From Terebella lapidaria (Eukaryota; Annelida; Polychaeta; Terebellida; Terebellidae), in assembly GCA_949152475.1 (NCBI GenBank), contig OX424563.1:16217001-16281000 (forward strand): DNA of 64,000 bases. Direction: 5' to 3'. The position numbers and the translations under genes were made by a program. Shown here one piece after another: positions 43,376 through 54,412 of the stretch. Under the pieces are notes generated by a model. That model saw nothing but the letters and a program-made list of their open reading frames with translations, had not been told where the DNA came from and searched no databases. The number at the start of each line of letters is the position of its first letter. Position 1 is the stretch's first letter.

Positions 43376-46078
43376 ATTAGAGACCGCTGTTGGGCGTTTC
43401 AGATTACGGAAAAACGTTTCTGTCACAGCAATGCCATGTTATAATTGAGGAACCTCACATGCTAGTATACGCATGTCAGTGTCGCAGCCAATGTCTGTGA
43501 AGCATATCCCTGACAATCAATCTGAGATCTTTGTTCAGACCATCTCTCGGCCGACCAGCCCAAACCTTTTGCAGCCACAGCAGTATGCCATCTTCGTATG
43601 AAGATCCTCTGGGCACTGTTGATGGCCATGTGGGATTGGCACCAAAATGCTCGTGAAATCATTTTGGTTTTAGCGGTAGTTTCTACGATGACGATGATCT
43701 AATGTACTGTTGCTGAGCAAGTCCAAGAACATACTAGGGTTTCGGCCATATTTGCAATATGGCTTAGACGGAAGTTGTTGGCTGTTCTTAGCTGAATCCC
43801 ATAACTAGCTAGTTTTCATCGAGGTGAGCAGAATGTTCTTGAGAGATTATTGTGGTCTGCTCGATCCTGAGTCGCTATCGTCGCTTGAATCGTGTGTCGT
43901 CGCTTGAATCGTGTGCGCCAACCAATGACGGGTTTGAGGTGGGGTCTGAGATACATGTCAAGTTTTTATACCTTTCCGACGGACACCACGGGGAACGATT
44001 TAACCATTCTGCCATAGCTCGAGCATCAGGGTTTCTAGACCAGGATTTCATGCCACGCCTGTTCTGGTTCGAGGCATGGCATGAAATGTATTAGGAACTC
44101 ACTTCCTGTGAATAATATGTTAATAAAGTCATCAGGACATATGCGTTAAGTAGCACGTTAACTACAAATAGATCAGATAACCATCATAGCAAATAATAGG
44201 GGCGTGTGTATGATACAACAAGAGGGATCACCCACTCGACCCGAATCCGTGTGCCTAATAAAAGAAATAAATGAAACGCTTCGAAAACTACAAGTCTAAA
44301 AATTTGTTGGATATTTATGCTACTTATATTAACGTACCTGATACACGTTCTTTGTTTTCTCTTCACGTTCATAATGATACATACCAGTATCATAACTGTC
44401 TGTGAAATGCGCCAAAAATACAGGCAAGTATTAGACACAGTTTCTTGAAAAAAAAACTCCTGAAAAAAGAAGTGTCACAGCTGACGGAGCATTGCTCTTA
44501 GAGAACAAAATTCTTCACAACAATATATCATTGCTGAAAACTAACATAGCGAAAATATGACATTGTGTAAACCATCCTGCTATGTGATATCCTGTTATTG
44601 CTGTGGTTTCTATTCATCTTATGCCTTTCTGTTGCAATTGTAGTTTTATCTTCTGGAGTTTTATTTTAATGATTTTCTCAGGGAAAAAGGCCTCTTTTCT
44701 CAAGAAGAAAGACCTGTCAATACCTAATGATTATCATAATTAACTATTTTGTAATGAATGCTGTATTTTTTCAAGTAATCCGATTTCAGAGGAATAAAAC
44801 CGGATCAGCAAATATTCCCTCCCGCGGTGTCATTTCCTCGATCAAAAAGGCACACAGAAAAATTAATAATTCGAAAAATGTCACAAAACCATGCACATAT
44901 TATAAACTGTTCGTTTACGGTAATGGAAGCTCACCAATTATCTGAAACTTGAAAAACAAAACAAGAACATTTCATACGTGTATGTATAATTGGGCAAATC
45001 TGGCGATATGATGTATATAACAAAACACAAAACAATGAAGCAGTATCGTTTTCAAACACCAATATGTTTGGCGCATTTCACACCCAGTGTTGACGCTTTT
45101 ATTGCGAATTCCGTTTCATGTTCTATATATGATATTTGTATAGTCTCGAACGATTGACTTATGTGTCTCACACATGTGTTGTTGTATCTCGATAAGTTGG
45201 ATACAAAACCATCAAGTTATCGTCTAACAGGTCCGATCGAAAACACCAATAAATAATAAAAGCATATTTGAGCAGTCGGGAATGTCCTCAACAATCAATA
45301 CAAAAGATCAGGTGATATTGGCCACATCAGCAATCAGCATCCGAACATGTCTCACAGACTACCTTCAAACAACCAATGAATCAGGACATGTGATATGTAC
45401 ATGAACACCACCTCAAACATAAAAATTCAGTAGAACCAGCGTTATTGGCCACCGTCACAATCAAACAAGTGTTATTGACCACCTGAACAATGAATACGAA
45501 GAAACATGTGTTTAATGATCACCTCAACGTCAACAATCAAAACATTGGAAATTATGTCCCCAGTCAACTCAATGATCGATTCATTGAAGGGAAACTATAT
45601 GGGATTCGATTTAAATGTCAGAAGTTTTTTTACCCAGACTCTCTGCTGAGCCACTCTGGCTGATCTCACCAGCGGCTCGGCAGGTATCAGCCCCAACGCT
45701 CTAATGTCAAAAATGCGCCAATTTTTTTCTCAAAAAAATATCAGAATGTTTCGAGTTATCTGATGAGTTTTTCGCAACTGGTCGGAAAAACCCGGAATGA
45801 TGACCTATCAAATTCCAGTGGATCCGATAAACTATTATCCCAGTTATGGATTTGGCGGTTTGGTTCAACATCCCAGTAATCAATAATGCTGAGAGAAAAT
45901 AATGTGATTTTGTTATAGATATCTCCCGATGTGAACACCGGATGTGAAAGTAATAATTTCAGCACTCCGACAAGATTGATTACACTTTAAGCTATAAAGG
46001 ACCTTGCTGAGGTGACTTAACACAACTGAATGTGAATTCGGCACAACAAACGGTATGTATATCTTCGTCTGTCCTGTT
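43376..46078. other. Intergenic stretch, no supported gene
   Basis: No recognisable domains. Degenerate GTTATTGGCCAC words recur at about 45310-45520. Confidence 0.45.
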
Positions 46079-46193
46079 CACCCCCTGTTCGCGGCACAGC
46101 GGTAAATCAATTCTTGACGTTATCGGTTTAAATTCTTGACGTTATGTGCAAAATTCTTGACGTTATGCGCGAAATTCCTGACGATATACTTTT
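46079..46193 (+). repeat. Left terminal inverted repeat
   Basis: About 115 bp, pairs with 48061-48154. Contains three AATTCTTGACGTTAT units plus a diverged fourth (CCTGACGATAT). Confidence 0.9.
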
Positions 46194-48060
46194 GTGTAGC
46201 AACAGAAAGGACAAGTGAGCACGTTTAATAATGAAGTAAACCTGATATGGAACAATTAATATCGTGATAGTTATGCGCACAGCACGCAGATACTATATAT
46301 ATATATATATCTTGATATGTGGTCCAACTGTGGACTCAAGCACCATTGTAAGTAATATACAACGAGCGTTCGATGGTTAACTCTAAATATTGTTCTCCAG
46401 CTCTCGAAAAGGCGCAAAAAACGGTCAATAAGTATATGTAATGACTATTTGATTCATCAGTAATTTGTACAATGATGTTACATGCGAAAAAAGTGGTTAT
46501 TAATAGGGAAACCTACGCATCCCCAATTTTGCACGGCGCTAAATTATTGACGTTATGATTACACAAGTTAATCATTCTTGACGTTATATCACAGAGAAGT
46601 TCCTCATGATTGACGATATTGGTTTTTATTGATTTAAAGAAAAAACATGTTTATGAAAGAAAGAAAAATGTAATTATAGTATTAAATGTATTATTGATAA
46701 GTATTTAATATATGTTGACGTTTAACCTGTTATAAAGCGTCATGGGGCTACATAACAACCGTGTACTCATTCCATGGCTTAGAAATCTATTATGTACACA
46801 ACAGAAATGTTTTTCCCAGCGTGAAGAAAGTCCTTTGGGGGTATATGTGATTGACCGATGGTCGTGGACATCACCCCATGTGTGTTTTTTGTTTTCCGAC
46901 TTCTCCGACGACTCTTTTAGATTCAGCATAGGCATACATTGGTGTAGATTTCGCGGATTTGCAATAAAAGCCGAGACATTCCGGCAATCTCATACAAATA
47001 TACTGCTAATATTAATGTCTTGAATTTGGTGATAAAATTAAGTGCTGTTTTAAATTAGTTTGCGGCTGGTATGCGACAGTTCCTTAATGTATTCTCCTGC
47101 CAGTTATTTATTTCATTCATTTATTTCAATTTTAATCAATTTGCGTTATATAACTACGCCAACAAAGTTACCACTAGAAATGTGTTGTATTGTATCGATG
47201 GACAGTGATACATTGGTTTTGAGCATGAATTTGTTATGATGTTTTTCTAACACAATTGCCGACGACTACGAAAGCTCAGGGCCCAAAACCAGTAGTGGCA
47301 GTCTGGCAAGGATATGGCACATCTAAGTAGGCTTTGGGGAAATAATTTGGCTGAGGGTGTTCACAAATCACAATTTGCCGTGTCATTTACTTTGATGTGA
47401 CTGATTGTATGACGTTCTATACGAACTGCATAGATATTGGTGTGGCGCTCTCGTATAGGAATAAACTGTGTTACCATGTTATCTACATATTATATGACAT
47501 CTTAGAATGTGTTGGGATGTTCATTTCTTGCATGTTGTAATACGTCATAGATATTTCCAAATTTGTTTTTATATATGTAGCATCGTATATTTGTCATCTC
47601 GATTATCTGCAAGAGAAAACCACTCTTTAATTCAATTTTACTACTTAATTATGCGTCAAAAATAACAACAAAAATTTCTAACATGGCTTTCAATAACGTC
47701 AAGCATGACGAACTAACGTCAATAATACCGAACTTATCATTGTTGGTGGAAAATGACTGACAGGTATGTTTAATTTAACATCTGGGCTCTGAACCTTCCA
47801 ATGCTTAATCATAAATGAACTGCTAATATGTTAAATCTCATTTTCAGTACATAGCTGATGTATTGCATGGAAATAAAATGCATTTAGTACATTCGGATAA
47901 GTGCAAGGCACGATCTTCAACTTTTTTACATCTCAGCGCGTGATTGGGATGCCATAATGCTTCGTCTAACTCATAAATCGAATATATAGTCACCCACTTA
48001 CTAATTACCTGAACAAAAATAGATCATTTATGCTGAGATCGCGATAGAACAAAACATCAA

Positions 48061-48154
48061 CAAAGATATCGTCAAGAATTTCGCGCATAACGTCAAGAAT
48101 TTAGAACCGATAACGTCAAAAATTTACTTACCGCTGTGCCGCGAACAGGGGGTG
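48061..48154 (-). repeat. Right terminal inverted repeat
   Basis: About 94 bp, reverse complement of the left TIR minus one unit of about 27 bp. Confidence 0.9.
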
Positions 48155-48222
48155 CTGTTGGAAAACGATGTTTGCCATAAATTTGGAATTGATACAGTGT
48201 TTTGTGTTATGTTTACAGAACG

Positions 48223-51200
48223 ATGCATCGACTCTGGATTCTGACACTGATCTGTGTGGCCGGTTAGTCAATTTCAAGTTTATACAGTCACAATTGAATT
48301 AGCAGATTTAAAGTAAGTTAGAGTAACCCGTAATCCCCTGTAAGTCAATGTCTCGTATTACACAGATAACTCAAACTCAACTGCATGTTTATAGACTACT
48401 GATTTATAATTCAAACTCAGACGTGGCCCGGGGAAGTCCTCTGATCAATTTCGGACCAGGAACTCTGGACGAAATGCTTCCAGAAGGAATTGATTCATCT
48501 TCTCCGAAATTGATTACTAAACACAAGTACCAGATCTTCTTCGCCAGGGACAGGAGAGTTTATGTGAGTCTTTATAGTTCAATAGTTTTTGCTTTCTGGT
48601 AAGTGTTTATTCTGTTGGCAGAAGAATTTGTCCATTCAGGAGGAGTCTGCAGACTCGTTTTCACGTCTAGAATTCCATGAGTAGCACCACGTAGGTCCCC
48701 CCCCCAACCCCACTTACCCTGGGAAAATGTTGAAATATGTTCGGGAATAGTGTACATGTAATTAAAGTATAATTTATTGATAGTCAGGAGAGGCCACGAA
48801 AATACCCCATAATATATTAAAGTCTCTGGATTATGGCGCTTTTGAGCAGGCATCACACCCGTGTCGCAATGGGTTCACCTCGCTCATCCCCCCCCCCCTC
48901 TCCCCCACATCCTGCGTCCGCTCCTCAATGTGGATTCCAATCTGGGGTCCGACATTAGAAAATTGGCGCATGACTGAGAAAGATTGAGAGAAATTTATAG
49001 TGTTGATCCACAACTTGTTTTTCACCAAAATTGCCATTTTCACCTTTCGAAGTCCCTTAAGGTCAAATTAAAGTGTACCACTGTACCACTTCGTGTGACT
49101 TCCCATTTGAATATGTCAATATTTAAACCTTGAAGTGTTCTAGGAGTTTACTCCGCACAACTCCCATTGTGGAGAGGATAATGGATGAAATTTTCCCAAA
49201 GAATTTTGTTATTTGCCATTTTCACCTATTGAAGTCCCTCAAGGTCAAAGTCAAGGGTACCACTGAAGGTTACCTGACACATTAGGAACTCCATTTAACT
49301 CAATTTTAAAGTGTTATGAGAGAAATCACTTTCAAAATGATACAATCTTCCAGCATGTTGGAGCAATATATAACTTTGGAGCAAAATATTTATAAAAATC
49401 AGCACATGTTGTAGGAATAGATCGCATGCTATAAGCATTTGCCCGTAAGCTGCTGACACCTGCCAAATTCCTCGGAAAGCAAACTCCCCATAAGGGCCGT
49501 TTGTTTATGTGTATTCATGCGCACAATAATAGCTCCAGTCAACATGAGAACTCACATGTAATGGAAAAATGCCTCTATTACAACTGTAATGGCCCGGACC
49601 CTTTCCCAGCAATTCAGTACATATAGTACACACAACCACGCGAGCCACATATACAAGTGCCATAAAACCACACCACAGACATGACTCAGCCGATCACGTG
49701 CGACCTACATGACACCCAGCCAATCACAGTACAAGCCACACACGTCACACCACCACATGTAACCTTCACCCTGCACTTAAAGACTTGTTCAGACACGCAC
49801 CTCGTTTTGGCGGGAAATTACATACGCTTATACAAGAGACATATTTGTTCCCTAGTATAGAAGTTGAGTTGACGTCCACGAGGCTGGACGTATGGATTGA
49901 TCCGAAGAATAAAACTGTGAATTCGGAAGATAACCTCGGACTGATTTCAGCGTTGACGACTTAGGAAAGTGTGAAGGACACAACGCTCTTGGTTGAATTA
50001 CGATCGTACGAAATTCCAAAATAGGAGCCTGAAGAATACCTATTTCGTCACACAATTATACACCCTAAAATAGATACATTTTAGAGTAATACATGAGCAT
50101 TTGGAGGAGAAACTGGGAGTTTTTAAAAAATTATAGTATCTTCATGCTCCGTTTTGACTTATAAGAAAAGCAATAATACTCAGTGACCTGAGGGCACTAT
50201 ATAGGACTCCCCATTCGAATGTGTCAATATTGAAATCTTGGAAGTGTTCTAGGAGTTTAATCCACACAGCTTCCACTATGAAAAGTATAATGGATTAAAT
50301 TTTCCCCAAAAGTCCCAAATATTTTCCAATGGTGAAAAAATTTATTTGTTTGGCTGGAAATGACTCGAAACAGATAGTGACTTGATTTCGGCAACCCGTC
50401 AAAAAATCAAAATGGCCATCACTCGTAGGCCAGCGAATTAAGGGAAACAAGTCTAATATATGTCACAAAAGTATGTTTTGTAACAAAAATGTTAAAACTG
50501 ACCAGACAGTGTTTGAGAACATGGCTGAGTCAGAGTCGAAAAATTCACCGTTTTTAGTTTAAAAGGCTGCCATTTTTGATAGAAAAAGCGAAAATAAGAA
50601 AAGTACCTCCCTCTTCAAATATTCATGAGGTTTTTTGAGAAAAAAAAATCCAACCGTGATGTCGTGAACCATAAAAATAAACGGACGACGGACACAACGA
50701 CATGCCAGTAGATCGTCGGACATTTGGTCTGGTAATCTAACATTTAATGAACAATTTCAGTTCCAGGTCCATGTGAAAAATATACACTCGTTGTGTAACA
50801 GGTGAACGACAATGGATTGGTATCATTGCACGATGCCTTTGATGGGTATGTGCCTTCCAATCTTCCTGTGGGCGATGCTAACTTTGCAGCCGTGTTCTGG
50901 GCAGATCATTACGTGGCAGATGGTATGGGCAAGATCTGGTACCGTCTGGTGAGTGACAGGTTCGAAACAGACGCCATTCGGAAAGTCAAGAATGCCGCGA
51001 GGGACAACTTCGATGGTTGCAACAACGACTTCAAACCGAAGAGGGTTCTGGTGGTGACGTGGGAGGACGTCTACTCGTTCGAATATGTCAACCAACAACT
51101 GAGCCAAGGCAAACGTGATGCAGAAGATCGCCAGGTAGCCTACCAGCCACAAACAATGCTCAACAACAACAACAATGATTACAACAGCAACAGTGATAAA

Positions 51201-51682
51201 AAAACAACAATAATAACACTCGTTATGTTCACTAGAAACGCACAGCCGATGGAGCTAATACTTACCAACTAGTCATGGGGACAGATGGCGTCGAGACCTT
51301 TGTGATGTTCAACTATGAGAAGATCGAGTGGACCAGCTCAAATGGAAACTTTGCCGTTGTGAGCGTTTTACTCTTTTTCCTCGTACTTGTTTTTGACAAA
51401 TTTTGTTTTCACAAACATCGGCCCTCCTCGTGACTGTAACCTGTTGTCAATCACGTTTGCAACTTAATACGAAGCACACAGTCGTCATACTGTAATACGT
51501 TTACCCCAAAGGTCGGCTTCAATGACGCTGACAATCTGTTGGGTTATCAACACCCGCACTCGGTGAGTCAGAACTACCAGAAACTTGTGAAGAAAAGCAA
51601 CGTTGGTGTGCCCGGGCGCTGGGTCTACAAAACGTCAGGAGGTCAGATCCTCGGTCCTGGATGTGAGGTTCTCGCGCCGTAG
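48223..51682 (+). CDS. Minimal secreted NIDO-domain protein, five exons
   Basis: Exons: 48223-48262, 48421-48563, 50802-51114, 51246-51358, 51512-51682; phases 1, 0, 1, 0 agree at every junction, giving 259 residues. Exon 1 gives a short signal peptide (MHRLWILTLICVA). The rest is one nidogen-like (NIDO) domain from its usual start (INFGPGTLDEMLPEG) through VNDNGLVSL, FAAVFWADHYV and VTWEDVYSF to NTYQLVMGTDG, FVMFNYEKIEW and GFNDADN, ending GRWVYKTSGG. In known proteins (nidogen, alpha-tectorin, SNED1) NIDO is one of many extracellular-matrix modules; here it stands alone. The exon 3 donor (AAAC|GTGATG) is weak; the stronger CAG|GTAGCC at 51135 breaks the frame. AATAAA at 51942. Confidence 0.82.
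49569..50052 (+). repeat. Solo LTR related to retrotransposon 2, in NIDO intron 2
   Basis: Starts near TGCCTCTATTACAACTG.AATGGCCCGG and ends TATTTCGTCACA, matching the ends TTTACGACTGTTATGGCCCG and CTATTCCGTCACA of retrotransposon 2's LTR. The interior shares order and words (ACATGACTC, GCGGGAAA, TCGGACTGA) but is diverged. No internal retroelement sequence follows, so it is a solo LTR of a sister family. The 5' limit is uncertain by about 16 bp. Confidence 0.65.
50709..50739. repeat. Hairpin terminus of the foldback-ended family, in NIDO intron 2
   Basis: TAGATCGTCGGAC ATTT GGTCTGGTAATCTA, preceded by GGACGACGGACACAACGACA as in element C. A degenerate right-hand portion of the family (TGAGGTTTTTTGAG, GGCTGCCATTTTTG) precedes it from about 50340. 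Confidence 0.65.
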
Positions 51683-53059
51683 ATGGGTAAAAAGTGTTGT
51701 TGTTTCTTTGGTTTGTGCCTATTTTTCATCAGTATTCCTTTGTACTCACATTTCATCAGAAGTGCAATATACAATTACTAATAGGCCATGACTTGTGCAA
51801 TTTATCCGTTTCCAATAACTAATGCACCTCGCAGTTGTGTGTGCTTTAGTGACAACATTCCGAGGCATTAGAATGGAGTCCTTCCGACGATGTTAACAAC
51901 GAAATGCATTGTACGTTGAACACGTTTGTCATGGAGTTGTCAAATAAACATATGTATAAAAGCAGCAAAAAATGTTGTTGTTTTTCTAATAAATATCAAC
52001 ATAAATGAAATGAAATGGTTATGAAATGCTACAAAATATTATCAGAAAGGAACACATCACATTGCCACGAGCACAGTAGCACCAAACGATTATATTTATT
52101 TGTGAAAAGTTATCTGGACAAAATGGCCGACTGGCTCACACAAAAATTTTCACTTTGAACCAGGCTATCAATGATCAAATACCAGCGGTAATGATCAAAA
52201 TGTTGGTCAACAAATTGATGACAATTCGCACTTCACAACAGTAAAAACAAGGGCCCATGAGGCACCGTACTCACCGAAGATGGGTACATATGGGTACATT
52301 ATGACGGGCTTCAGCATGTATTAATGTACCCATCATGACGTGTGATGCAGCCTATCATAATGTACCCCTATGAAAGATTACAGAAATACAAATTACAAAA
52401 TAGGACCACGTTTCCTGTAGCATACCAGCTAAATTTGAATACCAATAATCATCCCAGGGACAAAATTTATGTTTCATACACCTGTGGCAGTTTTTTTACC
52501 GAATAAAATACAGTGGGTCCTACAAGTTTACAGAAAATACCTGGAATATACTGTGGCAATATACATGTATGAATATCATATCTATAATTGATAAAATAAG
52601 CTTTTTGATGTTTAGCCCATATGTTCAGTTCAGGATAATAGAAAAGTATATACTTTACAACATTTTGTCATACGTATGTTTTATCGCAGTTGCAACTGTT
52701 TTTCACTAACTGGTAACTATTTATATTCATCACATAATCCACCAATTTCCGGTATACTTCTTTTTTGGAGACACACTCTATCTCGCCAGCATATATCCAG
52801 AGTCACTCAATTCAAAGTTATATTTGAAAGACCTTTATTTGTTAAGCACACATGCATTGGGATACGTGGTATAATATATACAAGTACTGCTAATTAAGCT
52901 ATAAATACTTAAATATGCACCTGACAATACTCTACTGAGTTACAACACAATTATACAATTGTATACACAAATATATTGTATATTTCTGCTGAAAAGTATT
53001 TTGTACATGTTGAAGTCTCAAGACATGTATTACTCTGGAAAGTGTACTACAACTACTGC
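51683..53059. other. 3' UTR of NIDO gene then A+T-rich spacer
   Basis: AATAAA at 51942-51947 probably ends the NIDO transcript. Beyond it no gene is seen; short GGGTACATTATGA words repeat near 52290-52370. Confidence 0.45.
51942..51947 (+). terminator. Polyadenylation signal of the NIDO gene
   Basis: AATAAA 260 bases after the stop codon, the first good signal downstream. Confidence 0.55.
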
Positions 53060-54060
53060 ACGAATCTCATGTTAGAACAGAGGACCACGAAATGTGGTCA
53101 AAATCCCACAGATTGTCCAAATCTGGTTGATACAAGAAGCCACACTGAGTGGAAGAACACCATCAAAAATATGATATTTTTTTATCCTTCTGATTGCCCG
53201 TTCAACTTAGATATGAAGTCTTGCGATTTCATGTGTCAGCTGCACTTCCTCTCGGAAAACTTTCCTTTCTGGCCTAAGAAGGGTTGAATCACAAGACGCG
53301 ATTTCTTTCTTGACAACAGATCCTGAATAAAAATCCTTTGTCCGCCATGACGTCGTCGATGGGCTCTAGTAAATACACGATTCCAGATCTTGATGTTATT
53401 TCTTTGTCAGACATGCAGCCAGTATACAAAGAACTGATCATAAAACTAACCATTTCACAAGGTGATATACCTATCAGGCCTTTAAATGTGGTATGACGTT
53501 TATAATTGGAGAATCCGAGTTTAAGAACTTTGAACTCGGCGTCAGCACCTTAACTCTGTGCAGTCCAATATAACCCTAGTTTTGTGGTATGTGGACCTGA
53601 AACATTCTGGCATGTTTGTGTTTATCAGTTTATGGCAGCACGACTATAAAATAAAAAAATATATTTAACTATAATAGGCCATATTACTAAGGTGCCTAGC
53701 ATGAAATACATATAATTCGTCCATGTAATAAGAATCCTGCTCACAGATGATTGTGATATTCCAAATCTCACTGTCAAGTCCTGCTCATTGAATCCCTGTT
53801 TGATTCTGCATAGAAACATGAAAAACTGGTCGATCAAAGGCAAGGATTCCTGGAAAGCACTATCGGCAGTGTTCATGCGCTGGGAATGTCTCTAGATCTG
53901 ACTCCATATGATCATATTTTGGGCAGTTGGTTGCAGTTCCACAAATACTCCTTTGAGCGTTTTATAATCCTTGAATCCAGTGTAGAAATTTATCATTTCA
54001 GGATCCGAAGAAGATCTTGCCCGCCTCTTTGTTCAATAAACTCAGCAATGTTATCTCAGG
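53060..54060 (-). pseudogene. Decayed IS4EU/PIF-Harbinger-like DDE transposase
   Basis: On the minus strand, pieces in family order: MINFYTGFKDYKTLKGVFVE (about 54000), the HTH module FNEQDLTVRFGISQSSVSRI (about 53790-53730), MPECFRSTYHKTRVILDCTE with the first catalytic Asp (about 53610), KGLIGISP and GCMSDKEITSRSG (about 53490-53400), DDVMADKGF (about 53340) and the C-terminal VERAIRRIKKYHIF (about 53210) to TICGILTTFRG. Several stops and frameshifts; inactive. Terminal repeats were not identified. Confidence 0.78.
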
Positions 54061-54137
54061 TGACCTGCATCATTCGTGACTGACAAGTTACCTACACAAT
54101 ATTTCAGTCAATAAAATGCATGGTGTTGTAAATAATA

Positions 54138-54412
54138 AGTGCAGAGATCGAGGTGGAAAACGTAAATAAAACTGACCAATCACATGCGCGTATTTGATCG
54201 ATCGATATGCAAATGAGCCGTGGCGCTATTTAGCCAAGCAGACTGCAACAACAACGGAAAGTTGTTGACATGGAAAATAAACCGGGTTTGTTGATAATTC
54301 TCATTAGAGATTGGAAGAAACCAACACGTTAGGATGCCATGTTAAGATCGGGATAAAACTGTGTTTGGTTCGATGTCTGTGACTAACAAAAATCCCACGG
54401 GATCTCCATGGT
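54138..54412 (-). repeat. Dispersed repeat copy 2, inverted relative to 43093-43375
   Basis: Reverse complement of the first copy with scattered differences; includes TTTGATCGATCGATATGC and ACACGTTAGGATGCCATG. It lies next to the transposase pseudogene, so it could be a terminal part of that transposon, but the other copy has no such neighbour. Confidence 0.8.

Larger units (their letters stand above)
46079..48154. mobile_element. 2.1-kb DNA transposon-like element with ~100-bp terminal inverted repeats
   Basis: Both ends read CACCCCCTGTTCGCGGCACA inwards. The left TIR (46079-46193) and right TIR (48061-48154) align over their whole length apart from one extra unit in the left. Candidate 5-bp target duplication CTGTT at 46074-46078 and 48155-48159. 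The motif TTGACGTTAT repeats three times in the left TIR and twice in the right, plus internal copies near 46550, 46580 and (inverted) 47695-47720. No transposase recognised, so probably non-autonomous; a 93-codon frame at 46742-47023 has no known domain. It sits directly upstream of the NIDO gene. Confidence 0.82.

Noticed and set aside
45640..45700. Inverted GCCACTCTGGC / GCCGCTGGTGAG words as a hairpin element
   Set aside because: Pairing is short and imperfect; within chance for this length.
51115..51245. Asn-rich segment (CAACAACAACAAC) as coding continuation of NIDO exon 3
   Set aside because: Reading through gives a low-complexity tail and a stop just before the NIDO motif NTYQLVMGTDG, which is in another frame; it is better treated as an intron.
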